Positions 15,064 through 27,491 of a stretch of 64,000 nt of DNA are shown here, in pieces. A program made the position numbers and the translations under genes. Position 1 is the stretch's first letter; each line of letters opens with the position of its first letter. Under the pieces are notes generated by a model. It saw only the letters and a list, made by a program, of their open reading frames with translations, was not told the DNA's origin and did not search any database. This DNA is from Solanum dulcamara (taxonomy: Eukaryota > Streptophyta > Magnoliopsida > Solanales > Solanaceae): assembly GCF_947179165.1 (NCBI RefSeq), contig NC_077246.1, positions 68,792,421 to 68,856,420 of the forward strand, in the 5' to 3' direction.

Positions 15064-15264
15064 CCATAGTTCAAGTGTCCTAGGGAGTCTATGAAGCCGT
15101 GTCTAGTAGAGTCTTGCTTATGGGTGTGTTGTGCACCACACTTATAAGCAAGAGGCTATAGGACATTATGAATTATTTCACTTCTTTCATACTCTGACTT
15201 TGTGCGATAGAGTTAAAACTCTATAAGACTCCTTTCTAATTCATGCGTATGTACGTTACAGATA

Positions 15265-18200
15265 ATGCCTCTAAAACGTACTGCTAGCCAGAGGAATATT
15301 GATAACGCTGAGATGCCCTAGTCCGAGGCACGCCCGGAAAGGGCTAGAGGCCGACCTGCGAGATACTCGGAGGCACCCCAAGTGTTATCTACTCCCCTGC
15401 ACCCACATTAGAGGCAGAATTTAGAGGGGCAATTGCAATGCTCACACAACTAATCGCCTCCCGAAGTGGTAATCAGAGTTCGCCGACCCTTAGCTCTAGC
15501 TCCCAAGAGCCATCTTCTACCACTAGAATTAGAGAGTTTCTGAGGATGAATCCGCCGGCATTCACGGGTTCTAAGGTAGATGAAGATCCCCAAAACTTTA
15601 TTGATGAGATGTGGAAAATTCTGAAAGCTATGCATGCTACGGAGATTGAGGGGGTCGAGTTGGTGTCCTATCAACTCAAAGATATGGCGAACATTTGGTA
15701 TAACTAATGGGAACAGGGTAGGGGTGAGGATGCTGAACCTGCTAGATGGGATGAATTTGAGGGAGCCTTCCTTGACCACTTCTTTCCCCGAGAATTAAGG
15801 GAAGCGAAAGTGGAGGAATTTGTAAACCTAAAACAAGAGGGTATGACTGTTAAGGAGTACAGCCTTAAGTTCATTCAACTGTCCAGGTATGCTCCCGAAA
15901 TGACCCTAGATATGAGGTTAAAGATGAGGAAGTTTGTCTCCGGTTTGGGGAGACATGTAAAGAAGGAATGCAAAGCGGCGTTGTTAATCTCTGATATAGA
16001 TATTTCAAGGTTAATGGTGTACACCCAACAGGTGGAGGAGGAGATGAGAAAGGACAGAGAAGAGCACATGAGCAAGAAGGCAAAATCAGCGGGCCAGGAG
16101 AATGAATAGAGGCAAAACAAGGGCAATAGGTCCTTCTTCCAGAAGAGGCCTTCCAACTATGCCTCATCTACCGCCAGTGCACCGATGCCGCAAAACAGGT
16201 ATGATCGGCAGGGACAAAGTCGCCAGAATTTCAAACCCCAGGGTTCTCAATCCCAAGCTAGCATGGGTCAAGGTGCGCAAGGGAAGCCACCATACGTTAA
16301 GTGTGGTAAGCTTCACTTAGGAGAGTGCAGAGTGGGAAAGATGGATTGTTATAAATGCGGCCAAATAGACCATTTTCAGAAGGAGTGTCCAGCATGGGGG
16401 AATAGAGCCCAGTTCTCTACCACCACACCACCAGCTAGAGGTAATCAGAGGGGCAATACTTCAGGTACGAGTAGAGGTACAAACCGCCTATATGCCATGG
16501 GCAGTCGCCAAGATCAGGAGAACTCTCCAAATGTCGTGACGGGTGTGATTCGAGTCTCTTCTTTTGACTGTTATGTATTGATGGATCCGGGTGCCACCCT
16601 ATCTTTCGTGTCTCCTTATGTGGCTAGTAAATTCAATAAAATTCCTGAACGTCTTCTTGAGCCTTTTAGTGTGGCCACTCTTGTCGGTGATTCTGTCTTA
16701 GCTGAGAGAGTCTATAGAGATTGCACTGTGTCCATTTATCACAAGGATACCTTGACCGACCTAGTTGAGTTGGACATGGTTGACTTTGACGTAATCATTG
16801 GCATGGACTGGCTCTATGTCTATTATGCCTCTATTGATTGTAGAACTCAGATTATCACATTCAAATTCCCGAATGAGGCTGTCATAGAGTAGAAGGGTAG
16901 CCCTGTTGCGCCTAAGGGTAAGTTTATTTCATACCTTAGGGCTAGGAAGCTAATCTCAAAAGGGTGTGTTTATCATATTTTCCGAGTGAAAGGTGATAAT
17001 ATTGAGTCTCCATCCCTTGAGTCGGTTCCGATTGTCAACGAGTTTCTAGATATCTTTCTTGAAGATCTGCCTGGAGTCCCTCCTGATATAGAGATCGACT
17101 TCGGGATTGATGTTCTTCCTGATGCCCAGCCTATCTCAATTCCTCCATATAGAATGGCCCCAGCTGAGTTGAGAGAGTTGAAGGAGCAGTTGAAAGACTT
17201 GTTAGATAAGGGATTTATTAGGCCGAGTGTCTCACCATGTGGTGCTCCGGTCCTATTTGTGTGGAAGAAAGATGGGTCCCTCAGAATGTGTATCGACTAC
17301 AGGCAGCTGAATAAGGTCACCGTAAAGAACAAATACCCTCTCCCCAGAATAGATGATTTATTTGATCAGCTTCAGGATGCCACGTGTTTCTCAAAGATAG
17401 ACTTGAGATCCGGTTACCACCAGTTGAAGGTGAGAGAATGTGATATTCCGAAGACTGCTTTCCGGACTCGTTATGGTCACTTTAAATTTTTCGTCATGTC
17501 CTTTGGATTGACTAATACCCCCGCAGCTTTTATGGATCTCATGAACCGAGTATTTAAACCATATCTTGATATGTTTGTGATTGTATTCATAGATGATATT
17601 CTGGTTTACTCCAAGAATGAGGAGGAGCATGCCCATCATCTTAGAGTCGTCTTGCAAACTTTGAGAGACCAGGTTTTGTATGCAAAGTTCTCCAAATGTG
17701 AATTTTGGCTTGCATCAGTGGCCTTCCTAGGCCACATTATATCTGGAGATGGTATTCAGGTTGATGCTCAGAAAATTGAGGCAGTGAAGAGTTGGCCCAG
17801 ACCCACATCCCCGACGGAGATAAGAAGCTTCGTAGGTTTGGCCGGATATTATCGAAGGTTTGTAGAGGGATTCTCATCCATATCATCACCATTGACTAAG
17901 CTGATTCAAAAGAAGGCTAAGTTCCAATGGTCCGATGCTTGTGAGGAGAGTTTTCAAGAATTGAAGACCAAGCTAACTACTGCTCCGGTTCTAACCTTGT
18001 CCGATGGTACAGAGGGTTTTGTGATCTATTATGATGCATCCAGAATTGGTTTGGGTTGTGTGTTTATGCAAAGGGGGAAGGTGATAGCCTATGCTTCGAG
18101 ACAACTTAAGATTCATGAGAGGAATTACCCAACTCATAACCTTGAGCTGGCAGCTATGGTGTTTGTGCTAAAAATTTGGCGCCACTATTTGTATGGAGTG

Positions 18201-19925
18201 CATGTTGATGTATTCACCGATCATAAGAGCCTGCAATATGTCTTCAGCCAAAAGAAACTCAACTTGAGGCAAATAAGATGGCTTGAGCTACTCAAGGACT
18301 ACGACATGAGCATCCTGTACCATCTAGGTAAAGCTAATGTTGTTGCTGATGCTCTTAGCAGGTTGTCCATGGGTAGCACTGCCCATATGGAAAAAGGGAG
18401 GGGGGAATTGGCGAAGAAGGTACATCGATTAGCCCGATTGGGAGTTCAACTCGAAGAGAACAATAAAGGTGGAGTAAACGTTCGAGATGGGGCCACATCC
18501 TCACTTGTAGAAGAGGTAAAGGAGAAACAAGATCAGGATCCCATCCTCCTCTGGCTAAAGGAAGTTGTTCACAAACAAGGGGTGATAGTTTTCACCAAAA
18601 GGGGAGATGGTGTGTTGAGGTACCAGAGTAGATTGTATGTACCCGATATCGATGATGTTCGAAAGAGGATTATGGCCGAAGCACATAGTTCCAAATACTC
18701 TATTCATCCAGGCTCCACAAAAATGTATCATGATTTGAGGGAAATCTAATGGTGGAGTGGGATGAAGAGGGATATTGCGGAATTTGTTTCCAAGTGCCTG
18801 AATTGTCAACAGGTGAAGATTGAACACCAAAGGCCATATGGTTTAGCTTAAAACATGGAAATTCTGGAATGAAAGTGGGAAACGATTAACATGGACTTTA
18901 TTATAGGTCTACCGAGGTCTCGAAAGCAACATGATTCCATTTGGGTGATTGTGGATAGAATGACGAAATCAGCTCACTTTTTGGCGGTTAAGACTACTGA
19001 CACCGCAGAAGATTATGCGAAATTATACATCCAGGAGATCTTCAGATTGCATGGGGTTCCCTTGTCTATTATCTCAGACAGAGGAGCTCAATTCACTTCC
19101 CAATTTTGGAGATCTTTTCAGAAGGGCTTAGGTTCGAAGGTGAACTTGAGTACAGCCTTCCATCCTCAAACAGATGGCTAGGCAGAGCGCACCATCCAGA
19201 CATTGGAAGATATGTTGAGGGAGAGTTTGCATATAATAATAGTTATCATGCAAGCATTCAAATGGCTCCTTACGAAGCTTTGTATGGGAGGAGGTGTAGA
19301 TCTCCCATTGGGTGGTTTGAAGTTGGTGAATCCGAGTTGATTGGGCCTGACCTTGTTCACCAAGCCAAGGAGAAGGTGAGAGTTATCCAAGATAGGCTAA
19401 AGACAGCCCAAAGCCGCTAAAAATCTTACACCGATGTGAGGAGGAGAGACTTGGAGTTTGAGGTGGGAGATTGGGTGTACTTGAAAGTATCACCCATGAA
19501 GGGTGTTATGAGGCTTGGAAGGAAAGGAAAGCTCAGTCCTCAATATATTGGTCCATACCATATCTTGAGGCGGATTGGGAGTGTTGCTTATGAGTTGGAG
19601 TTACCCTCGGAATTAGCTTCTATTCATCCGATGTTCCACATTTCGATGTTGAAAAAGTGCTTGGGCGATCCCTCGTTGGTAGTCCCTATTGATAGAGTTG
19701 GAATTAAGGATAGCTTATCCTATGAAGAAGTTTCGGTCTAAATTCTTGATCACCAAATTTGCAAATTGAGGAACAAAGAGGTTGCCTCAGTCAAGGTCCT
19801 GTGGAGGAATCAATTTGTTGAGGAAGCCACATGGGAAGCGGAGGAAGCCATGAGACCTAAATATCCCCATCTATTCGTGCCTACCGAGGAGAATTTTGAA
19901 GGTAACGACATTTCCTTGACTTGAA
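15265..19925 (+). pseudogene. Copy A gag-pol pseudogene (Tekay-type polyprotein)
   Basis: In order: gag from ATG 15265, CCHC knuckle CYKCGQIDHFQKEC (about 16346-16387), protease with DPGAT in place of the expected DSGAT (about 16581), an open stretch 16986-18749 with RT (core FIDDILVYS near 17590) and RNase H (start of [10 protein letters not shown] region near 18218), then integrase (ISDRGAQFTSQFW near 19072) and a C-terminal chromodomain (EVASVKVLWRNQFVEEATW near 19778). The chromodomain and RT place it in the Tekay/Del clade. Damage includes TAG at codon 19 (15319), a 1-base loss near 15395, TAA in WYN-stop-W (15705-15707), TAG between protease and RT (16890-16892), TAA at 18747 and an internal deletion of about 60 bases near 19218. 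Not functional. Confidence 0.9.
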
Positions 19926-20049
19926 TTCATTAGTGCATTTTGAGTTTTGATTGATATTTGTTTGAAAATTTGATTGATTGAATGACTGAATATTGATTGT
20001 GATCTGTACCCTGAGTCCATTCCTGTCCACTCGTCATTCGAGGACGAAT

Positions 20050-20068
20050 GATTCCAAGGGGGAGATAA
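20050..20068 (+). other. Polypurine tract before LTR2
   Basis: CCAAGGGGGAGATAA lies directly before the TG of LTR2. It is the expected plus-strand primer. The same motif precedes the 3' LTR of element B (about 27477-27491). Confidence 0.85.
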
Positions 20069-20317
20069 TGTAACACCCCTAAAAAAATTCCCCTAAAATT
20101 CAAACCCTTCTTGTATACGGGTAGGGTCAAGCTCGAGTATTAAGGAGCGTATGCATGAGTCTTTGAAAATTTGAGAAGCGTTAGAGGTGAGGTGGGGTCA
20201 TGAAGGACCCCTAGGATCAAATTAAATCCAAAAAATTCGTCGTGGCTAAGTTTGGGTAGGAGCTCGCATAAGGGGTCGACTTCTAACGACCCTATCTTTT
20301 GAAAAGACGATAATCTG

Positions 20318-22486
20318 TGTAACACCCTTCAAAATTTTTCCTAAGATTCAGGCCTTCTTTGTACATGTGTGGGGCCCATCACATTTATTTCGAAGTACGT
20401 GCTTGAGTTAAGATGAGTCCCTGAGGAGTTTAAGAGCGTTGGAGGTAATGTGGGATCATTGAGGACCCCTAGGACCGAGCTAAGTCCAAAAGATCCGTCG
20501 TGGCTAAGTCTAGGACGAGTTCACGTAAGGGTCGACTTTTAATGACCCTATCGTTTGAAAGACATCAATCTGGGTGGACCACGACCAATCAAATTAAAGG
20601 TCGTCGAGTCTTCTTTCCAACGCCACCAAGAACGTAGATTTTGGAGCTCGGGGCCAAAAGATATGACGGTCCGAAGATGAACTAGCACTACAGGGATTTC
20701 ATTTTGGCCTGGGTTACCATTGCTGGGGAAATGGCCCTGGCGCCGTAAGGGCGCGACGCGCCACTATCGCGCCAGGAACATGCCTCAATAGTTTGGTCCC
20801 TGGCGCGACGCGCCACTAAAAGTGTGCAGGGTTTTTCAGGCCAAATCCCCAGAATTTGGAGCAATAGGCTTGGCGCTATAAAGGCGCGATGCGCCACTAT
20901 CGCGCCAGAAACATGCCTCAGTAGTTTGGTCCTGGCGCGACGCGCCACTAAAAGTTGTGCAGGTTTTAGGCGTAATTGGCCTTTGCGCTGTAAGGGCGCG
21001 AGGCGCCACTATCGCGCCAAGAGCATTTTTGCCTAATTTTCAGAATTTGGAGGAAGGGCAATTTGGGAAATTTCCCAAATTATATATACACAAACCTTGT
21101 ATATTTTGGGACCATTTTCTTCAGCCCCATTCTCTCTCTAGAAAAAGCCCTAGCTCCTCTCCCTTTTCTCTTCTCTTCTTCTCCATTTCCAACCAAAAAG
21201 GAGTCCAAGAGCTTCAAGACCTCAAGCTCCCATTGAAGACCCAACATCAAGGTTTCTTCAAAGTATTCACTAAGGTATGTAAGGCTAACCAAAACATGGG
21301 TTGAGTCCACCCATGTGCCCTATTCTTGTGTTGAGGTTAGGTATCCATGAAAATGGAGTTCCTTGGTATGGTACATGTTTGAATGAGTTTTGTTTCTATC
21401 TTATTTAAGTATTTATGTGCCAATGTTGTTGAGCTAAGAGATTTCTAAAATGAGCCCTTATGTAAATATGAGATGATGAGAAAATGAGTTGCTAAATATG
21501 TTTTGTTGGTCTTGTTAATTATATAGATTCTATAAAGTATACTATTTTCTTAAAAATGTTGCCTATTATAAGAATATCGATTTGAAGTCTTGGAGATGTG
21601 ATGAGTCACAAAAAATTTTCTCAAATAGATGGAGATAGTGATTGATTTTATATCTAGATGATGTTATATGTGCATTTAAAGCTTCCTTGAAGATATGATT
21701 GAGATTAAGCATTGAGATTGAGATTTGGTTGTGATAGAGTTGATGAGTCGACAAGGTTGTAATGAGACTTGTTGATATGAGTTGATTGAGTTGATTTGAT
21801 GGAGTTTTATGAGCATTGAGTCTTGGGAGGAGTATCGAGCACCGAATTGGGCAAGAGTATAGTCCATACTCGAACCCAATACCTGTGTTGCCAAACGTAG
21901 GGGGGATTGAACCGTTAAAGTTGGATGCTTCCCCGAGAGATTTTGTCCTGACATTATAGGACCTGGTTGGATTGGATCCATGAGTGTTCGTCGTTCATGC
22001 CCTGGTAAGGTATGAACGGGCGTGGCAACGACGTCGTTTCATTGTACCTTCACTGGCTCATAAGTGTTGGTTGTCGGTTAAGAGAAACTCCCAAATAAGT
22101 TTTGATAGCACTCTGAGTCAAATTGAGTTGAATTGTATATGATTGGTCCAGTGTAAATCATACTCTATTTAGACTTAGGACATTTGATCGAGTTGTCATT
22201 CCTTTTGAGTTGAGCTCACGAGTTGGTTGATTTATTCTTCCTTGATGTTTGTTGTATTCAGCCATTTTACAGACTCGTACATTCCATGTACTGACGCCAT
22301 TTGTCCTGCATCGTTTCATGATGCAGAGACAGGTACTAGAGATCATCAACCGGCGCTCCGTTGAAGATCCACTTACACTTCCAGCCAGTCGGTGAGTCCT
22401 CCTAGTTCCCGGAGGATATTGGGCCTTCCTGTACAGTTTTTTATTGCCTTTTCTTTATTTGGATTATCGGTAGCCATGGGCTTGTC
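20318..22486 (+). repeat. Element B 5' LTR, inner end deleted
   Basis: Starts TGTAACACCC. It matches the 3' LTR to about 22486 (GGGCTTGTC) and then jumps to internal sequence (TAGTAGAGTCTTGC) that in copy A lies about 55 bases after the LTR. The last ~270 bp of the LTR and the primer-binding site are missing; TGTC is shared at the junction. Confidence 0.88.
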
Positions 22487-22647
22487 TAGTAGAGTCTTGC
22501 TTATGGGTGTGTTGTGCACTACACTTATGAGCAGGAGGCTATAGGACATTAGGAATTGTTTCACTTCTTTCATACTCTGAATTCGTGCGATGGAGTTGAA
22601 CTCCATGAAACTTTCTTTCTAATTCGTGCGTTCATACGTTACAGATA

Positions 22648-25600
22648 ATGCCTCCTAAACGTACCGCTAGACAGAGGAATATTGATAATGCAGGGATGCC
22701 ATAGTTAGAGGCACGCCCAACAAGGGCTAGAGGCCGACCCGCGAGATATGCGGAGGCACCTCAAGTTCCATCTATTCCACCTGCACCCACATCAGAAGCT
22801 GAATTTCGAGGGGAAATTGCCATTCTCACTCAACTAATGGCCGCCCGAAGTGGCAATCAAAGTTCCCCGACTCTCAGCTCTAGTTTCCAGGAGCCATCTG
22901 CTGCCTCTAGAATTAGAGACTTTCTGAGGATGAACCCACCGGCATTTACGGGTTCTAAGGTTGATGAAGATCCCCAGAATTTCATTGATGAAATGTGGAA
23001 GATTCTAAAAGCTATGCACGCTACAGAAATCGAGGGGGTCGAGTTGGTGTCTTATCAACTCAAAGATGTGGCAAACATTTGGTATAACCAATGGGAGCAG
23101 AGTCGAGGTGAAGATGTTGAACCTGCTAGATGGGATGAATTCGAGGGGGCTTTTCTTGACCACTTCTTTCCCCGAGAATTGAGGGAAGCGAAGGTGGAGG
23201 AATTCATTAATCTGAAGCAGGAAGGAATGTCGGTTAAGGAGTATGGCCTAAGGTTCATCCAGCTATCTCGGTATGCTCCAGAAATGATTCCTGATGTGAG
23301 GTCGAAGATGAGGAAGATCGTCTCCGGATTAGGGAGGCATGTGAAGAAGGAATGCAAGGCAACATTGTTGATCTCGGATATGGACCTTTCCTGATTAATG
23401 GTGTATGCTCAATAGGTAGAGGAGGAGAAGAGTAAAGACAGAGAAGAGCACCTGAGCAAAAAGGCAAGGTCATCTGGGCATGAGAATGAGCAGAGGCAAA
23501 GCATGGGCAACAGGTTCTTCTTCCAGAAGAGGCCTTCCACCTATGCCTCATCTACCGCTAGCGCACCGATGCCGCAAGACAGGTATGATCGGCAGGGATA
23601 AAGTCGCCATAATTTCAGACCCTAGGTTTCTCAATCCCCGGCCAGTGTAAGTCAGGGTTCGAAGGGAAAGCCACAATGCGGCAAGTGTGGTAGGCTCCAC
23701 TTGGGAGAATGCAGAGCAGGAAAGGTTGGTTGCTATAAATGCGGCCAAATGGGCCATCTTCTGAGGGAGTGTCCAACATGGGGGAACAGGGCCCAGTCCT
23801 CTGCCATCACACCACCAGCTAGAGGAAATCAGAGGGGCGCTACTCCAGGTACGAGTGGAGGTACAAACCGCCTATATGCCATGGGTAGTCGCCAAGATCA
23901 GGAGAACTCTCCAAACGTCGTGACGGGTATGATTCGAGTCTCTTCTTTTGACTGTTATGTATTGATGGATCCGGGTGCCACCCTATCTTTCGTGTCTCCT
24001 TATGTGGCTAGTAAGTTCAATAAAATTCCTGAACGTCTTCTTGAGCCTTTTAGTGTGGCCATTCCTGTCGGTGATTCTGTCTTAGCTGAGAGAGTCTATA
24101 GAGATTGCACTGTGTCCATTTATCACAAGGATACCTTGGCCGACCTAGTTGAGTTGGACATGGTTAACTTTGACGTGATCCTTGGCATGGACTGGCTCTA
24201 TGTCTGTTATGCCTCTATTGATTATAGAACTCAGATTATCACGTTCAAATTCCCGAATGAGGTTGTCATAGAGTAGAAGGGTAGCCCTGTTGCGCCTAAG
24301 GGTAAGTTTATTTCATACCTTAGGGCCAGGAAGCTAATCTCAAAAGGGTGTGTTTATCATATTTTCCGAGTAAAAGGTGATAATATTGAGTCTCCATCCC
24401 TTGAGTCGGTTCCGATTGTCAACGAGTTTCCAGATGTCTTTCCTGAAGATCTGCCTGGAGTCCCTCCTGATAGGTAGATCGACTTCGGGATTGATGTCCT
24501 TCCTGATACCCAGCCTATCTCAATTCCCCCATATAGAATAGCTCCGGCTGAGTTGAAGGAGTTGAGGGAGTAGCTGAAGGACTTCTTAGATAAGGGATTC
24601 ATTAGGTCGAGTGTCTCGCCATGGGGTGCTCCGGTCCTATTTGTGCGGAAGAAGGATGGGTCCCTTAGAATGTGTATCGACTACTGGCAGTTGAATAAAG
24701 TCACTATGAAGAACAAATACCCTCTCCCCAGAATAGATGACTTATTCAACCAACTTCAAGGTGCCACTTGTTTCTCAAAGATAGACTTGAGATCCGGCTA
24801 CCACCAGTTGAAGGTGAGAGAATGCTATGTTCCGAAGACTGCTTTCCGGACTCGTTATGGCCACTTTGAATTTTTGGTCATGTCTTTTGGGTTGACTAAT
24901 GCTCCTGCCGCTTTTATGGATCTCATGAACCGAGTATTCAAACCGTACCTTGATATGTTTGTGATTGTATTCGTAGATGATATTCTGGTTTACTCCAAGA
25001 ATGAAGAGGAGCACGCCTATCATCTTAGAGTCATTCTATAAACTTTGAGGGACCAGGTATTGTATGCAAAGTTCTCCAAATGTGAATTTTGGCTTGCATC
25101 GGTGGCATTCTTAGGCCACATTGTATCTGGAGATGGTATTCAGGTGGATGCTCAGAAAATAGAAACTGTGAAGAATTGGCCTAGACCCACATCCCCAACA
25201 GCGATAAGGAGCTTTCTGGGCTTGGCCGGGTACTATCGAAGGTTTGTAGAGGGATTTTCATCCATATCATCACCATTGACTAAGTTGACCCAAAAGAAGG
25301 CTAAGTTCCAATGGTCTGATGCTTATGAGGAGAGTTTCTAGAAATTGAAGAGCAAGCTAACCACTGCTCCTGTTCTAACCTTGCCTGATGGAACAGAAGG
25401 TTTTGTGATTTATTGTGATGCCTCCAGAATTGGTTTGGGTTGTGTGTTGATGCAAAGGGGGAAGGTGATAGCCTATGCTTCAAGACAGCTTAAGCTCCAT
25501 GAGAGGAATTACCCAACTCATGACCTTGAGCTGGCAGCTGCGGTGTTTGCACTTAAAATCTGGCGCCACTACCTGTATGGAGTGCATATCGATGTATTCA

Positions 25601-27345
25601 CCGATCACAAGAGCTTGCAATACGTCTTTAGCAAGAAGGAAATCAACCTTAGGCAAAGGAGATGGCTTGAGCTACTCAAGGACTATGATATGAGCATCCT
25701 CTACCATCTAGGTAAATCTAATGTTGTTGCTGATGCTCTTAGCAGGTTGCCCATGGGTAGCACTAGCCACGTGGGGGAAGGAAGGAGGGAATTGGCGAAG
25801 GAGGTACATAGATTAGCCCAATTGGGAGTTCATCTGGAAGAGAATAATGAAGGCGGAGTTACCATTCAGGATGGGTCTACGTCCTCACTTGTGGCAGAGG
25901 TGAAGGAGAAGCAAGACCAAGATCCCATCCTTCTCCAATTGAAGGGAGGCGTTCACAAACAAGAGGTAATGGTTTTTACCCAAGGGGGAGATGGTATGTT
26001 ACGGTACCAAAATAGATTGTGCGTGCCGGATGTTGATGATGTTCGAGAGAGGATTATGGCTGAAGCGCATAGTTCTAGATACTCTATTCATCTGGGTTCC
26101 ACGAAAATGTACCATGACTTGAGGGAGATCTACTGGTGGAGCGGGATGAAGAAGGATATTGCAGAATTCGTTTCCAAATGCCCGAATTGTCAACAAGTGA
26201 AGGTTGAGCATCAGAGACCATATGGTCTAGCCCAAAACATAGAAATTCCAGAATGGAAGTGGGAGATGATCAACATGGACTTTATTACGGGCTTGCCGAA
26301 GTCCCGAAAGCAACATGATTCCATTTGGGTAATTGTGGATAGAATGACGAAATCAGCTCACTTCTTGGCGGTTAAGACTACTGACACCGCAGAAGATTAT
26401 GTGAAGTTGTACATATAGGAGATCGTTAGATTGCATGGGGTCCCTTTGTCTATCATCTCAGACAGAGGAGCCCAATTCACTTCCCAATTTTGGAAATCCT
26501 TTCAGAAGGGATTAGGTTCGAGGGTGAACTTGAGTACAGCCTTCCATCCCCAAATAGACGGCCAAGCAAAGCGCACAATTCAAACATTAGAGGATATGTT
26601 GAGGGCGTGTGTGCTTGACTTCAAGGGAAATTGGGATGATCACTTGCCTCTCATAGAGTTTGCGTATAACAATAGCTACCATGCAAGCATTCAAATGGAT
26701 CCTTATGAAGCCTTGTATGGAAGGAGGTGTAGATCGCCCATTGGGTGGTTTGAAGTTGGTGAAGCCGAGTTGATTGGGCCTGACCTCGTCCATCAATCCA
26801 TGGAGAAGGTACGAGTTACCGAGAGAGGCTAAAGATAGCCTAAAGTCGCCAAAAATCGTACACCGATGTGAGGAGGAAAGACTTAGAGTTTGAGGTGGAT
26901 GATTGGGTGTATTTGAAAGTGTCACCCATAAAGGGGGTCATGAGGTTTGGAAAGAAGGGGAAACTTAGTCCTCGATACATTGGCCCGTACCAAATTTTGA
27001 GGCGTATTGGAAGTGTCGCTTATGAGCTGGACCTACCCTCAGAACTAGCTTCTATTCATCCGGTGTTCCATGTGTCAATGTTGAAAAAGTGCTTGGGCGA
27101 TCCCTCATTGGTAGTCCCTATTGAAGGCGTTGGAATTAAGGATGGCTTATCCTATGAGGAGGTCCCAATCCAAATCCTTGATCGCTAAATCCGCAAATTG
27201 AGGAACAAGGAGGTCGCCTCAGTCAAAGTCCTGTGGAGGAATCAATTTGTTGAAGAAGCCGCGTGGGAAGCGGAGGAAGCCATGAAGTCTAAATACCCAC
27301 ATCTATTCGTGCCTACCGAGGAGAGCATTGAAGGTAATGACTACT
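22648..27345 (+). pseudogene. Element B gag-pol pseudogene
   Basis: Same domain order as copy A: gag (ATG 22648, TAG at codon 19, then a long open stretch 22837-23394), CCHC knuckle CYKCGQMGHLLREC (about 23731), protease with DPGAT, RT with FVDDILVYS (about 24970), RNase H, integrase with zinc-binding region and ISDRGAQFTSQFW (about 26455), and chromodomain (about 27180-27340). The reading frame is well kept, but about 12 in-frame stops interrupt it. Most stand where copies A or C have CAG, CAA or CGA. Reverse transcription could only be supplied in trans, and the primer-binding site is gone. Confidence 0.9.
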
Positions 27346-27491
27346 TCCTTGACTCGAATTCATTCGTACCTTTTTGAGTTTTGATTGAGAATTTGATTAA
27401 TTGAATGACTGAATTTTGATTGTGATTTGTACCCCGAGTCTATTCTTGGTTGCTCGCCATTCGAGGACGAATGATCCCAAGGGGGAGATAA

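Noticed and set aside
20688..21304. Several Ala/Arg-rich open frames on both strands (repeated identically at 27862-28478)
   Set aside because: They fall within the GC-rich LTR repeats and leader; their identity in both LTRs reflects LTR identity, not coding.
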